Positions 46,833 to 57,080 of a DNA stretch of 64,000 nt are shown one piece after another. How positions within the stretch are numbered: the stretch's first letter is position 1; the number at the start of each line of letters is the position of its first letter. The stretch is from Dentipellis sp. KUC8613 (Eukaryota > Basidiomycota > Agaricomycetes > Russulales > Hericiaceae). A model generated the notes under the pieces. That model was not told the origin of the DNA. It worked only from the letters and a program-made list of their open reading frames with translations, and searched no databases. The position numbers were made by a program, and so were the translations under genes. Location: contig NSJX01000064.1 of the NCBI GenBank assembly GCA_002286715.1, positions 61,044-125,043 of the forward strand, written 5' to 3'.

Positions 46833-49327
46833 ATGTTCCTTTCGTCGCTGCTCGCCCTCGGGCTAGTAGCCTCTCCTTCTGTCCTCGCGCAGAAGGCTGG
46901 CTCATTCGTGGAAGTGGGAGATACTCTCGTTAGCGCAATGATGGTACGCCCCGTTCCTTCATCCCGCCCCTTCCTCGTCCTCACAGGCGCTCGCCCTTGG
47001 ACAGCTGTTCCTTGGAACAGATGAGAAGGTCTACATTCTCGACAAGACTGAGGGCAACCAGGCCCAAGTGAACGGCCATCCCGCATGGGCCGCGTCTTGG
47101 TACGTGTGTCTTCCCGCCAGGACGCCTACATGTTCCGTGACATATGGGCGTCAATAGGGATCTCAAGACCAACACGGCCACCGCCATGGACATGCAGACC
47201 AACCCTTTCTGCGCTGCTGGCATGCATCTACCGAACGGCTCCTTCGTAGTCATGGGTGGTAACGGCGCCGTCAGCACCGGTGGTGTCATCGGCTCCAACA
47301 AGAACCCTGGTGGCTTTTCTGCCAACTTCGACAGCACCTACAAGGACTACGATGGTACCAAGGCGCTTCGTATCATCGACCCTTGCACCGGTGACGTCTC
47401 GAAGGGAGAATGCACATGGTATGATTCGCCTAATGGTCTCCAGATGGCGAAGAACCGTTGGTACCCCGCCGCCGAGCCTCTTGCCGACGGCAGTGTCGTT
47501 ATTATTGGTGGTTTCACTTCTGGCGGTTACATCAACAGGAACACCCCCGTCATCGATCCCTTGTACGAGGGTGGCGCTGCCGAGCCGACTTTCGAGTTCT
47601 ACCCGTCGCGAGGTGGTGAGCCTCAGGTCATGCAGTTCATGGGCCAGACGGTTGGTTTGAACGCCTACGCGCACACCTACCTCCTCGCCTCCGGCAGGAT
47701 GCTCGTTCAGGCTAACGTCTCGACAAGTTCGTGTCTCACCTTTTTGTTTGTATGACGAGCTGACGCCCTCCCGCATCCAGTCATCTGGGACTACAACGGC
47801 AACAATGAGACGCCTCTCCCCGACATGCCTCACAACGTTGTTCGCGTCTACCCTGCGTCTGGTGCCGTCGCCATGCTTCCCCTCACTCCTGCCAACAACT
47901 ACTCGCAGACCGTCCTCTTCTGCGGTGGTACCGACATGCCCGACGAGGCCTGGGGTAACTACTCCAACCCCGTCATTGACACCTTCTACTACCCCGCGTC
48001 GCCCGACTGCCAGCGTCTCACTCCTGAGCCTGCAGACGGTTCGCAGCCCGCGTACGAGCAGGATGATGACATGTCCATTGGTCGCACTATGGGCCAGTTC
48101 ATTGCTCTTCCCGACGGTACCATGCTTGTCTTGAACGGTGGTGCGAACGGTACTGCCGGTTACGCCACCAACACTGGCACCACCCTCTCCTACAGCGACA
48201 TGCCCTACGGTATGTCTCTCGCCGCCGCCCCCGTGACCCAGCCCGCCATCTACAACCCCAACGCGCCCAAGGGCAGCCGCTGGTCGTCCACGGGTCTCGG
48301 CACCTCGAACATTCCCCGTCTCTACCACTCTTCTGCTATTCTCCTTCCCGACGGCTCGGTCTTCGTTGCTGGATCCAACCCGAACGTCGATGTCAACCTC
48401 ACTACCTACTTCCCGACTACCTACAAGGCCGAGATCTTCTACCCCCCCTACTTCAACGCGACCAACCGCCCTCAGCCCCAGAACGTCCCGACCAAGCTGA
48501 CGTACGGCGGTAACCCCTTCGATGTCACCGTGCCCGCCGCTTCTTACTCTGGCTCTGCTAACGACGCTGCGGAGAAGACGACCGTCTGGCTCATGCGCGG
48601 TGGCTTCACCACCCACGCGCTCAACATGGGACAGCGCTCGATGCAGCTCAACAACACGTACACCGTCAACAAGGACGGTAGCATCGTGCTCCACGTCGCG
48701 CAGCTCCCGCCGAACCCGAACCTGTTCCAGCCCGGCCCCGCCATGCTCTTCGTCACGATCGACGGCATCCCGAGCAACGGGACGATGCTCTCCGTCGGCA
48801 ACGGCCAGATCGGCACGCAGCCGACGTCCGGCGCGAGCGTGCTCCCCGCGAGCGTGCGCGTCGACAGCGCGAGCGGCACGGGCAGCGGCAACAGCAACCA
48901 GAACAGCTCGGGCAACAACAACAGCCAGAGCAGCGGCGCGTCGCACACGGGGCCGATCATCGGCGGCGTGGTCGCCGCGATTGCGGCCGTGGGCATTCTC
49001 GGTGCGGTTTTCGGTATTTGTCTCGCGCGGCGACGCCGGGCTGCTGCCGCACGAGCTGGGCCCTCTTCGACGTACCCGATGAGCAGCACCAACCTCGGCG
49101 GCGGCGGCGCGGCGGTCTCTGGCGCGGGCCGCGGCATGCGCAGTTCTGACTCGAGTGCGTTTGTTCCCCTGCAGGGTAATGCGAGCACCGCGAGCCTCAA
49201 TTCGCCGTACCACGACGAGTTCGAAGGCGCGAGGGGGAGCGGGCAGTTTGGGAGGAGCGGCGAGTTCGACCCGTATTATGAGAACGCACCGAGGATGAGC
49301 ACGAGCGCGGGGCCGCCGCGGTATTGA
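46833..49327 (+). CDS. Copper radical oxidase B (glyoxal-oxidase-like, AA5), C-terminally membrane-anchored
   Basis: Four exons (46833-46943, 47005-47099, 47158-47726, 47781-49327) encode 773 residues. Introns sit at exactly the same codons as in oxidase A, and exons 1 and 2 are the same length. Active-site residues are Cys87, Tyr171, Tyr440, His441 and His537. The signal peptide, linker, membrane helix, basic stop-transfer and cytosolic tail with RSSDSSAFVPLQGN are all conserved, so the copy appears functional. Main differences are a shorter loop near residue 115 and a shorter, Asn-rich linker (SNQNSSGNNNSQSSG). Expected chemistry is as for copy A; separate copies suggest different expression or substrate range, which the sequence does not show. 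A 755-codon open frame on the reverse strand is a shadow of this gene. Confidence 0.93.
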
Positions 49328-50428
49328 TGAAGCCGACGACGCCGACGACGATGGAGCGGGATGGATTGGATTGTGATCGTTTGTCTTCCCCTTTTTCTTC
49401 TTTTCTTCGACACGCCGCCGCGGCCCCCACCCGGGCTGCCGCCGCGTTTGCGCCGTCCCCTCTCGTCTTCGCCCACGCCCCCCGCTGCTCGCCAATTGTG
49501 TTTATACCCCCTTCGTCTCGTATTCCCCCCGCCTCTGATTCCCCGTTACGAACTGCCCACGCCCCGTTTCTGTTCCCCTGTCTTGCCCTTGCCCTCGTTC
49601 TCGCCCGGATACGCGCACATCTGTCTTGCCTTGTTCCATACATCTCGGACTCTGGTCGTGCACTCCCCCTACCCTTACCCTACCCTATCCCCACCCTGCC
49701 CCTTCACACCCACCCCCTCCTTCTCCGCCGCGCAGGACCCCGTGTTTATAGTAGCGACCGATTGGACTGCAGACTTACAGTAGTAGATACAAGCATCGTG
49801 AATTGCGCACACACTCGTTACCTCTCTCTCACTCTCCTCACACCACATCGCCTCACCCCGGATCATGATGCACCTTGGACCTTAATTGCGCGGGATTGTC
49901 TCTTGTCTCCTTGTCTTGTCGTCTCCTTGTCTCGTCGGTGATATACGTATACGTATGCAGTATACATCGATAGCCGAAGTTAACTTACTTTTGACTCGGA
50001 TTTTCTGGCTTGACTCGGACTTGGACTTGGACTTGGATCGCGCGCGATGGCTGGTGCGTTGGTGTTTGTGAGGTGCGGGGAGTACTGGTGGGACTGGACT
50101 GGACTTGCGTATTTTCATGTGGGACTGCCGCTGCTACTGCTACGATACTTCTGCGAGTTTACATATCATTGCTTTTTTTCTTGATTTTGCTCGTGTTCAG
50201 TCTCAGTCTGAGTTGCTAGTAAGAACGTGAACTGGGGCTCTATAGCGAGGATGCCTCCTTCCACGCGTCGCGTCGGGCCTTCGCTGAGACGCCGCGGATG
50301 AGCGCGTCCCTGGCTTCTTGCTTCTCGCCACCACCACCCGCAACGCGCAACATGGATATATGCGCGCTCAAAATATGACCACGCGCTGTCCATCAGCGCT
50401 CACTGGCAGCCTTCCAGCGTAGTGACCG
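49328..50428. other. Intergenic region
   Basis: It starts with a strongly pyrimidine-rich stretch (49370-49740), probably the 3' flank of oxidase B. No gene is supported. Confidence 0.4.
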
Positions 50429-52832
50429 GTGACTCAACGCGCCTCACGCAATGGAAACGGGTCCGGTGTGCATATATGCGCCCGTATGCTGCTATGCACG
50501 TCTTTAGTACGTGAATTTGCTTGTGGTTGGGCTCTGGGGCCCGACCTGGCGCTGTACCGCACCCAGGATCAAGGCGCATATATGCCTCTCCCGAACGACA
50601 TACAGCCTACTATGGGCACCAACGACCCCCCACAAAGCCCAAAATTCACCTACACCGCACGCACCGCCTGGTCCCGAATTCTCTTCTACATCACCATCAC
50701 ATCCAGCTGCACCAACGAGCCCTTCTCACAATTCCGCACCCCCAAGCTCCCACTCGAAATCAACAACTCCTCGCCCGCACGCACGCACATGCTACGCTGC
50801 GCGGGGGAGGTGCAGCTGCGGCAGCACCGGGTGTTCGTGCTCGGCGCGTGCATTCACCGGCGCCATGTGCGCTTTCTGCGGTGGGACCGCGCGGGGGCGC
50901 TCGTGTCGGATCCTGTGGATTATGTGGAGGACCCGGCGGTGCCGTTGAGGTTCTTTTGGTGTCTTGCGGTGGCGGATCGGAGGATGCGGTGGGGGTTTGA
51001 TGAGACGGCTGTGGTGGCTGCCAGGGGGGAGGTGGAGTTGCTGGAGGCTCTGAGGGCCGGTATGGATGTTAATGATGATGATGACGTTGATATGGGTGAC
51101 GATGGCGCGGAAAAGGGCTTCAAACAAGACGGAGCGATACGTCAAGCCCAGAAGACGGGGGTGATGTGGCAACGACGGTACCTTGACGAGATCCTCAACA
51201 ACCAGCAGTTATACCCGATCTACAAGGTAGGTAAGTCTACAAATTCACCATCACTGCATTTAGTGGGCTGAAGACGAGCCGCTTATAGATCACTTGCGAC
51301 GATGCGCCGGGCTGCGAGGTTCCTGGCATCCCACGCAGAACATTCGCCTATCTCATAGGAAAACACACCGCAGGGACGATCTCCCCAACCGGCCGCTGTA
51401 CAAAAGGATACGTCGCCCTCGACATCGACCGCAAGTCTCTAGTCTTCGTGAAAGACTTCTGGTGCTCTCGCGCTCCGGACGTCCGACGCGAGCTGGAGAT
51501 ATACAAAGTGCTGCAAGATAAAGGCGTCGAGCACGTCGCGACGGCGGTCGCTGGGGGCGATGTTGGCGGACATGAAGGCCAGCTGACGATAACGCAGAAC
51601 TTTATCGAGGGCCCGAGCAAAAGTCGAGCGGCGCGGTTTCATTACCGCGTTGTTCTGCGACAGGTCGGCCGTCCGCTGGAGACGTACGAAAATCAGCAAG
51701 TGCTTTTGACTTCTGTGTTGGATGCCTTCAACGGCGAGTCTCCCCTTTGTTCAGACTAGCAATTGCTTTCTGACGTGCAAGCCCTTGAAATCAGGCCACT
51801 GCGAAGCGTGGACAAAGGCGGAAATTCTGCACCGAGACGTCAGCGACAGCAACATCTTGATTGATGTGCAAACTGGCCGAGGCTTCTTGAATGATTGGGA
51901 TCTATGCAAGCTCAAGAACGAGATCCGTGAGGACGCTACTCAGGACGACGAGCGTGTTGTGAGCTGGTGTATCTGCACGCTCTGGTGCACTCGCACTGAT
52001 CATGGTCGCTCAGGGTACATGGATGTACATGTCATCATCTTTGCTCCAGTTCCCGAAGAAACCAAACCAACTTTCCGACGACCTCGAATCATTCGTCTAT
52101 GTATTGGCTATCATGGATTTCCGATTCCACCTGCACGACCTATCAGCAACGACGGTCGACACAGATGGCAATACGATCATCAATACAAAGTATATGCATC
52201 GAAATGCAGATCTGGCATTGCACTTGCATACCACATATCTGAAGACATTCACGACGCACGACGGGTACAGCATTGGTGGCAAGGAAAAGTTCAGAAACTT
52301 CTGCACAGGAACGCCCGACGTGACTTTCCGTGACAAGACACGCCCCCTCGCCAGAATCATAGCGGAGTTTTACCAAATATTCCGTCCTTTCTACCAGGTA
52401 CTAGATGTTGGAGAGTACAGAGCCCTGTACGGTCCGCACCCGCACACACTCCCACTCACAGAGGCCCCTCTGTCTCGGCGCGAGCTCATGATGGCCGTTT
52501 TTCAAAATCCGGGGCTAGACGACTTGGATCCCCCTCAGCTGCCCCCACCCCCTCCACGCCCGTCGCCTTCACTGCCAAAGAGCCGACCTTTCGATCTCAG
52601 AGACATGACTCACGAACATCTCATGCCCGCCTGGCGAATGCTGTCGAGCATAACAGAATGGCCTCCATCAAGCGAAAAGACCGTCGACCAATTCAAAGGT
52701 CTTCAAGCCGCTCCGGACTTATATGTCCCAAGCGTGAGCAGGTATCAGAGTCAACGTCGATCGCTGTTGTTCAAATCGACGAGGCTGCCGAGCAGTCGCG
52801 AGCTGACTGTCGATTCGCTCAATGACGGATAG
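50429..52832 (+). CDS. FunK1-type fungal protein kinase
   Basis: Four exons (ending at 51226, then 51289-51733, 51795-51958 and 52014-52832) encode up to 741 residues. Two further in-frame ATG codons (50582, 50612) are plausible starts, and the family's usual extreme N-terminus is not obvious. FunK1 landmarks: a pre-kinase region with VRFLRWDRAGALVSDPVDY, then KDFWCS, RRELEIYKVLQDKGVEHV, LHRDVSDSNILI for the catalytic loop, GFLNDWDLCK in place of DFG, GTWMYMSSSLL and DDLESFVYVL. The family is expanded in agaricomycetes and its targets are unknown. The intron at 51734-51794 begins with GC rather than GT; only this junction keeps the DAFNGHCEAWTKAEILHRD reading. The C-terminus is Pro-rich and basic. 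Confidence 0.8.
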
Positions 52833-53061
52833 TTGCTGGTTCCGACGAGATTGACCGTAGGGGGGAATAGCAAGAGGTCAGGATCATTGCAGTGCCTATA
52901 CTATAGGCGCGATGTGATGACTTCCTCGATACCGTGTAAATCACAGTAATATAGTAGTCAATGATAGTATACATGATGGAGGCAAGGACAAATAAGATCT
53001 CGAATACAGATCAGAGCGAACAACGGATAAAGTGATACAGACGAGGCAAGGAGACAGAATC

Positions 53062-54180
53062 TCATACTCGAGTCGACCGCGCAACGGCCTCCAACCACAC
53101 CAGGTTCTTGCGCGACAGCAACCGCTTCCAACCGCTCCCAATCCTGTTGTCCCCGTCTATCACCGCCACTACGTCCTTCGCGGATTCCGCGACCACCGAC
53201 GCGAGGAAACACACCGCGATCGCGACCGCCTCCTTCTGCAAGCCCTGCGCACAAGCGATGACCACCGCAGGCCCCTTTCGATGCTCGCCCTTCTCTTCAT
53301 CCTCCGGCGGATCCGGCAACGCCTTCAGCACAAACCGCCGCGCCGCGCACAGCTGCTCCAGAGTGAGCAGCACAGGGTCGCCCGGCGTCCTCCTCATCGG
53401 CGGAACCTCCAGCCTGAGCCTCTCCACCTGCAACTTGTGGTCGGTCTCGGTCTCGATGGGGTCGAAAGGCACGGGTCCAGGGAACGCGAGCTCGATGGTG
53501 TGCGTGATACTGCGCGTCTTCCACTTCCCGTTCCACTCGGGGCCGTCCAGCCAGAGGAACGACGGCGGCGGGAGGTCGGGGAGCGTGAGGCCGACGTACA
53601 GGCCCGGCGCGAATTTGGCCCACTGCCTTTCTTCGCGGGGCTGGTTGAATTCGAGTAGTTTGCGGGCATCCTGTTGGGACGGGAGTGCGCTGGAGGATTT
53701 GGAGGAGCCGCTGGTGGTCCAGGGGTTCGTGAAGGTGACGCCGCCGCTCGGAGCGCTTTGAGCCCACGGGGTGGGGAAGGTGGTCTTGGCGCTCGCAAGC
53801 GCTTTGTTCCATAGGTGGCGAGGAATGGTCTGACCGGTGGCAGGAGCAGGAGACGCAATCTGCAGCTGCGAAAAGAGTGCGCCGGGGGGCTCGAGAGGGA
53901 GGCCAGTAAGGGTTCGTTCTAAGTCGCCTGCCAGGGGAAAAGAAACGCTGTCCTTTGCAGCGACTGCATTCGACGGGGAGCGCTTTATCCCACCGTCCGT
54001 AGGGCTTTGGCTCGAGAGAGTTCGCGCAACAAGTGCCAGAGGTGGAAGCGGCTTCGGGATTGAGATGTCGGGCGGCGTCGCTGCTGGGAGTGTGGACGTC
54101 GAAGATGCGGGGGAAGGTGAAGCCGGAAGATGCTTGACCACCGTCGGAGTGGGATTCTTCTTCTTCTCTTTGGAGTACAT
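53062..54180 (-). CDS. Unknown protein, 372 residues, single exon
   Basis: An uninterrupted frame starts MYSKEKKKNPTPTVVKHL. The ATG chosen lies about 97 bp downstream of a TATATAA box (54276-54282), so the longer upstream frame is unlikely. Residues 1-110 are Ser/Pro/Thr-rich and probably disordered. The middle has WAKFAPGLYVGLTLPDLPP and WLDGPEWNGKWKTRSITHT. The C-terminus (VVIACAQGLQKEAVAIAVCF, then RLLSRKNLVWLEAVARS) faintly resembles the phosphatase-like domain of Rit1-type tRNA ribosyl transferases, but the CX5R arginine would be Lys. I treat the function as unknown. It is convergent with the FunK1 gene, 229 bp away. Confidence 0.6.
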   Translation of the reverse strand: MYSKEKKKNPTPTVVKHLPASPSPASSTSTLPAATPPDISIPKPLPPLALVARTLSSQSPTDGGIKRSPSNAVAAKDSVSFPLAGDLERTLTGLPLEPPGALFSQLQIASPAPATGQTIPRHLWNKALASAKTTFPTPWAQSAPSGGVTFTNPWTTSGSSKSSSALPSQQDARKLLEFNQPREERQWAKFAPGLYVGLTLPDLPPPSFLWLDGPEWNGKWKTRSITHTIELAFPGPVPFDPIETETDHKLQVERLRLEVPPMRRTPGDPVLLTLEQLCAARRFVLKALPDPPEDEEKGEHRKGPAVVIACAQGLQKEAVAIAVCFLASVVAESAKDVVAVIDGDNRIGSGWKRLLSRKNLVWLEAVARSTRV

Positions 54181-56102
54181 AGTAGTTGAGTTAGAGGACG
54201 AGCAAAGGAGGGGGACTGGTATCGTTACTGCGACGGATGCGAAGAGCAGGACGAAAGGTTCGAAGGAGGGCTCGCTTATATAGTGCGGGCGGAGACTTCC
54301 AGAAATGGACGTCCACAATGACTGCCTCGAGGCAGAAACGAGGATCTGGACACAGGATGAGATGTGGCCGCGTCTTTGTACGCCAGACGCGACAATGGGT
54401 GGCACGAATTAGAGAGCCACGAGCAAAGCATAGTCCGATCGCCACTCCGAAGGTCTGACTATGGCTATAGTTGTGGCAGAGACACGTGAGACATAAAGGT
54501 TTCGGACAATGAAGAACGTACTCGGTAGTCCATCAAAGGGCAAAGTGGACGTTCTATTGTGGCCCCTGCGTTTGGTGACGTGGGCCACTGCTAAAAAGGT
54601 CGGCACACCTGACTTTGACCTTCTCTTCAACGCAGGTCTCTTCACAAAGTTATTTCCACTTTCGGAGAGTGGTAGATCTAGGTCAATGCGGGACCACCGC
54701 TGATACATCGAGAACTGTTGATCTCATACGATGCAATCTCGTATATCCTGACCAGATTGCTTTCATAAAGCGCAACTATATTCTCTGAAGCGGAATAAAG
54801 CATACGTTGGCAGGTTAGTATAATGTAACCATATACATATTGTAGAACACTGACGATGTGCATCTAGGATTAGAGAATCGCCATGACTCGCCCGGCGTTC
54901 AGTAGCACGAGGCAAACAGCAAGAGGCGCCCTATGGCCAGCGCTAAACACCTTTCGGCAGTTTGCGATGCGGCTTGGACTCGGAAGCAGACGTACTCGAG
55001 TTACTACTCTTTCTTTCCAACCCTTGTCTTCGTTCTGAAAATCACTTACAAGCCAGAGTATCAGGCCATTACAGGGTCAAAGAAATCACGGAGTTCGTCC
55101 CTGCCAGCGTGTTGACGGACCCGGGATGCATCCGAACCCATGGTCGTCATATGCATGCATAAGTAGTCAGTAAAGTGAGTCTTTAACTTGTATCTTCTAT
55201 CCAAGCATATTTCCAGAAAAGCGACTGCCTATGCCGTGGCCACGCGTCCCTATGCGGGCGTAGAATGAGACCGACGTCAAACCGTATATTCGCCCAGTTT
55301 TCTGATGCTCTGCCAATATTCCAGGACATCAGCCTGCGTGATTTCTCACATTGTATAGCACGGCAGCGCTCTACTTCCACACTTGCAGTCCTTCGCGTTC
55401 TCGGTTCCTGGTCAATCTCTGCCGATGATCGGATGTCTGTTCAGATCCTCGGCAAAGTCTTATTTTGTGCTCAAGTCCGACCATCCTTGCGCGGCAATGG
55501 AGTTCTGCCTTCTGTTCTACTCTATGGAAGACGGTCAGCGACCGCCGTGGCTCAAGGCAGGCGGGGCGCGTCTGGGTCTGTCAAAAGCAGGCTTCTGACG
55601 CTCGTGTAACGGTAGCAGCGTGGCTCAGGCACCAAGTCCAACCACCCAAGCGCCTGTGACTCAAATGCAGCTGTTCGGCGCTGCTGGTTCATTCTATGTG
55701 TGGCCAATTGAATTACTGTCTTTCGGACTTCACACCTTACGCAGAGTGAGTCAAGTAACAGTCATCGCTTCAAGAGAAAAACCAGGAGACCATACTTCCA
55801 GACATGCATACACTTGTGCCTCGGGTTTCTCCATGCTGCCGGGCGCTATTACTTGCTTCCTACCAAATTACACCCACTTGGCCACTGCCGCCCAGCGCGC
55901 TCTTGACGGTATTTTCGCGTCTGATTCCTCCGTCCCATCACGAGTCACACGTACATTGACCCAATTCTGAATTCAAAGGGCCTTCGAAACTTCCCAGCCC
56001 CGCGGAGTCAAGCGATGTCAAGTGTGAGGAAGGCCAGCTCTGCTCGACGCTCGAACGTGCCATTTGCTGTTTTGCTGGCATATTTCTGCCGCCGCCTGCG
56101 CG
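54181..56102. other. Intergenic region
   Basis: About 1.9 kb, AT-richer than the flanking genes. No gene is supported. The first 100 bp hold the TATA box of the minus-strand gene and the last part leads into the LysM promoter. Confidence 0.4.
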
Positions 56103-56212
56103 TATAAAAGGCGAGATGGAATGGCCTGTTGTCCTCACCAAGCTTTCATCCTTTGGCAGCTTGTCTCCTCTGCATCGACACTCTTCGTCTTCTCACCAGC
56201 TACTTAACAGCC
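56103..56212 (+). promoter_or_regulatory. TATA box and leader of the LysM gene
   Basis: TATAAAA at 56103-56109 lies 110 bp before the start codon, followed by a pyrimidine-rich leader. Spacing is typical for a TATA promoter. Confidence 0.6.
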
Positions 56213-56820
56213 ATGTTCTTCGCTCTCCCGCTGGCTTCCCTTTGCCTGCTCGCTGTTCAACTGAGCGGTGTCCGAGCTCAGGCAGACTGCGATCGCTTCT
56301 ACGCCGTCAACTCCGGCGATACCTGCGATGGCATCTCTGCAGCTCAGCACGTCTCCACGTCAGTGCCCAGTGTACCATTTTTCCAGGCGCCTTGTATTCA
56401 CTCGTCTTCATATTAGCTACCAGCTCGCCACAGTGAATGCTGACAAGATCGACGCGGCCTGCGACGATATCTTCCCCGGAGAGGTAAGGCTCAGAAAGAG
56501 CGTCGGGGTTGGCGAATGTGACGATTGCTGACCCTCAATCCAGGTCCTTTGCCTGGGTTTGGAAGGCGAAGACTGCAAGACCACCTACGTCGTGACGGAC
56601 GTCGACACTTGCGCTACTATCACGACGGCGAACAACGTTAGCCTGACGACCCTGCTCGCCAACAACCCGAACGTCAACACCCAGTGCAGCAACATCTATC
56701 CCGGCGAGGTTTGATATTTCCTTTGCGCGCTCGCCGCTCACGATATTGAGCGCTCACGTTTTCGGAATCTATCAGGTCCTTTGCACCGCCACGCAGATCT
56801 TCGTCGGCGGCTCCAACTGA
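56213..56820 (+). CDS. Secreted protein with two LysM-like repeats
   Basis: Four exons (56213-56358, 56417-56483, 56544-56708, 56776-56820) encode 140 residues. A signal peptide (MFFALPLASLCLLAVQLSG...AQA) is followed by two LysM-like repeats: CDRFYAVNSGDTCDGISAA to DDIFPGEVLCLG, and CKTTYVVTDVDTCATITTA to SNIYPGEVLCTA. Each has the paired cysteines, the GDTC or VDTC turn, the NN/N-P loop and the closing PGEVLC. Introns fall at the same codon of both repeats, between PGE and VLC. LysM domains bind chitin or related N-acetylglucosamine polymers. Small secreted fungal LysM proteins can mask chitin or bind the fungal wall; which applies here is unknown. Upstream neighbours give no clue. Confidence 0.85.
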
Positions 56821-57080
56821 GCCCAACGGATTGGATATCAACAGAAGTGGATTTCGACAGAAGGAAGGAATAAGCCGTCTCGTGATGTTTTGGTTCTATA
56901 CTTCTCGGGCTTCTTAGTGTTTGGATTCAGAGTTTGGGAACGTGTCTATGTGTGCAACGAGTGCCAATAAATACGCCGTGTGATTCCAGTCATGACAGTC
57001 GTAAAATGGGGGTAACAATACACTGAATCCTGCATAAACAGACCGTCCACACAGATAAACCGAAAGCCCTCCCTCCCCTC

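Noticed and set aside
47228..49495. A 755-codon open frame on the minus strand
   Set aside because: It lies antisense to oxidase B, whose exons, motifs and paralogue are secure. Its Arg/Val-rich composition is what the reverse of a GC-biased coding region produces.
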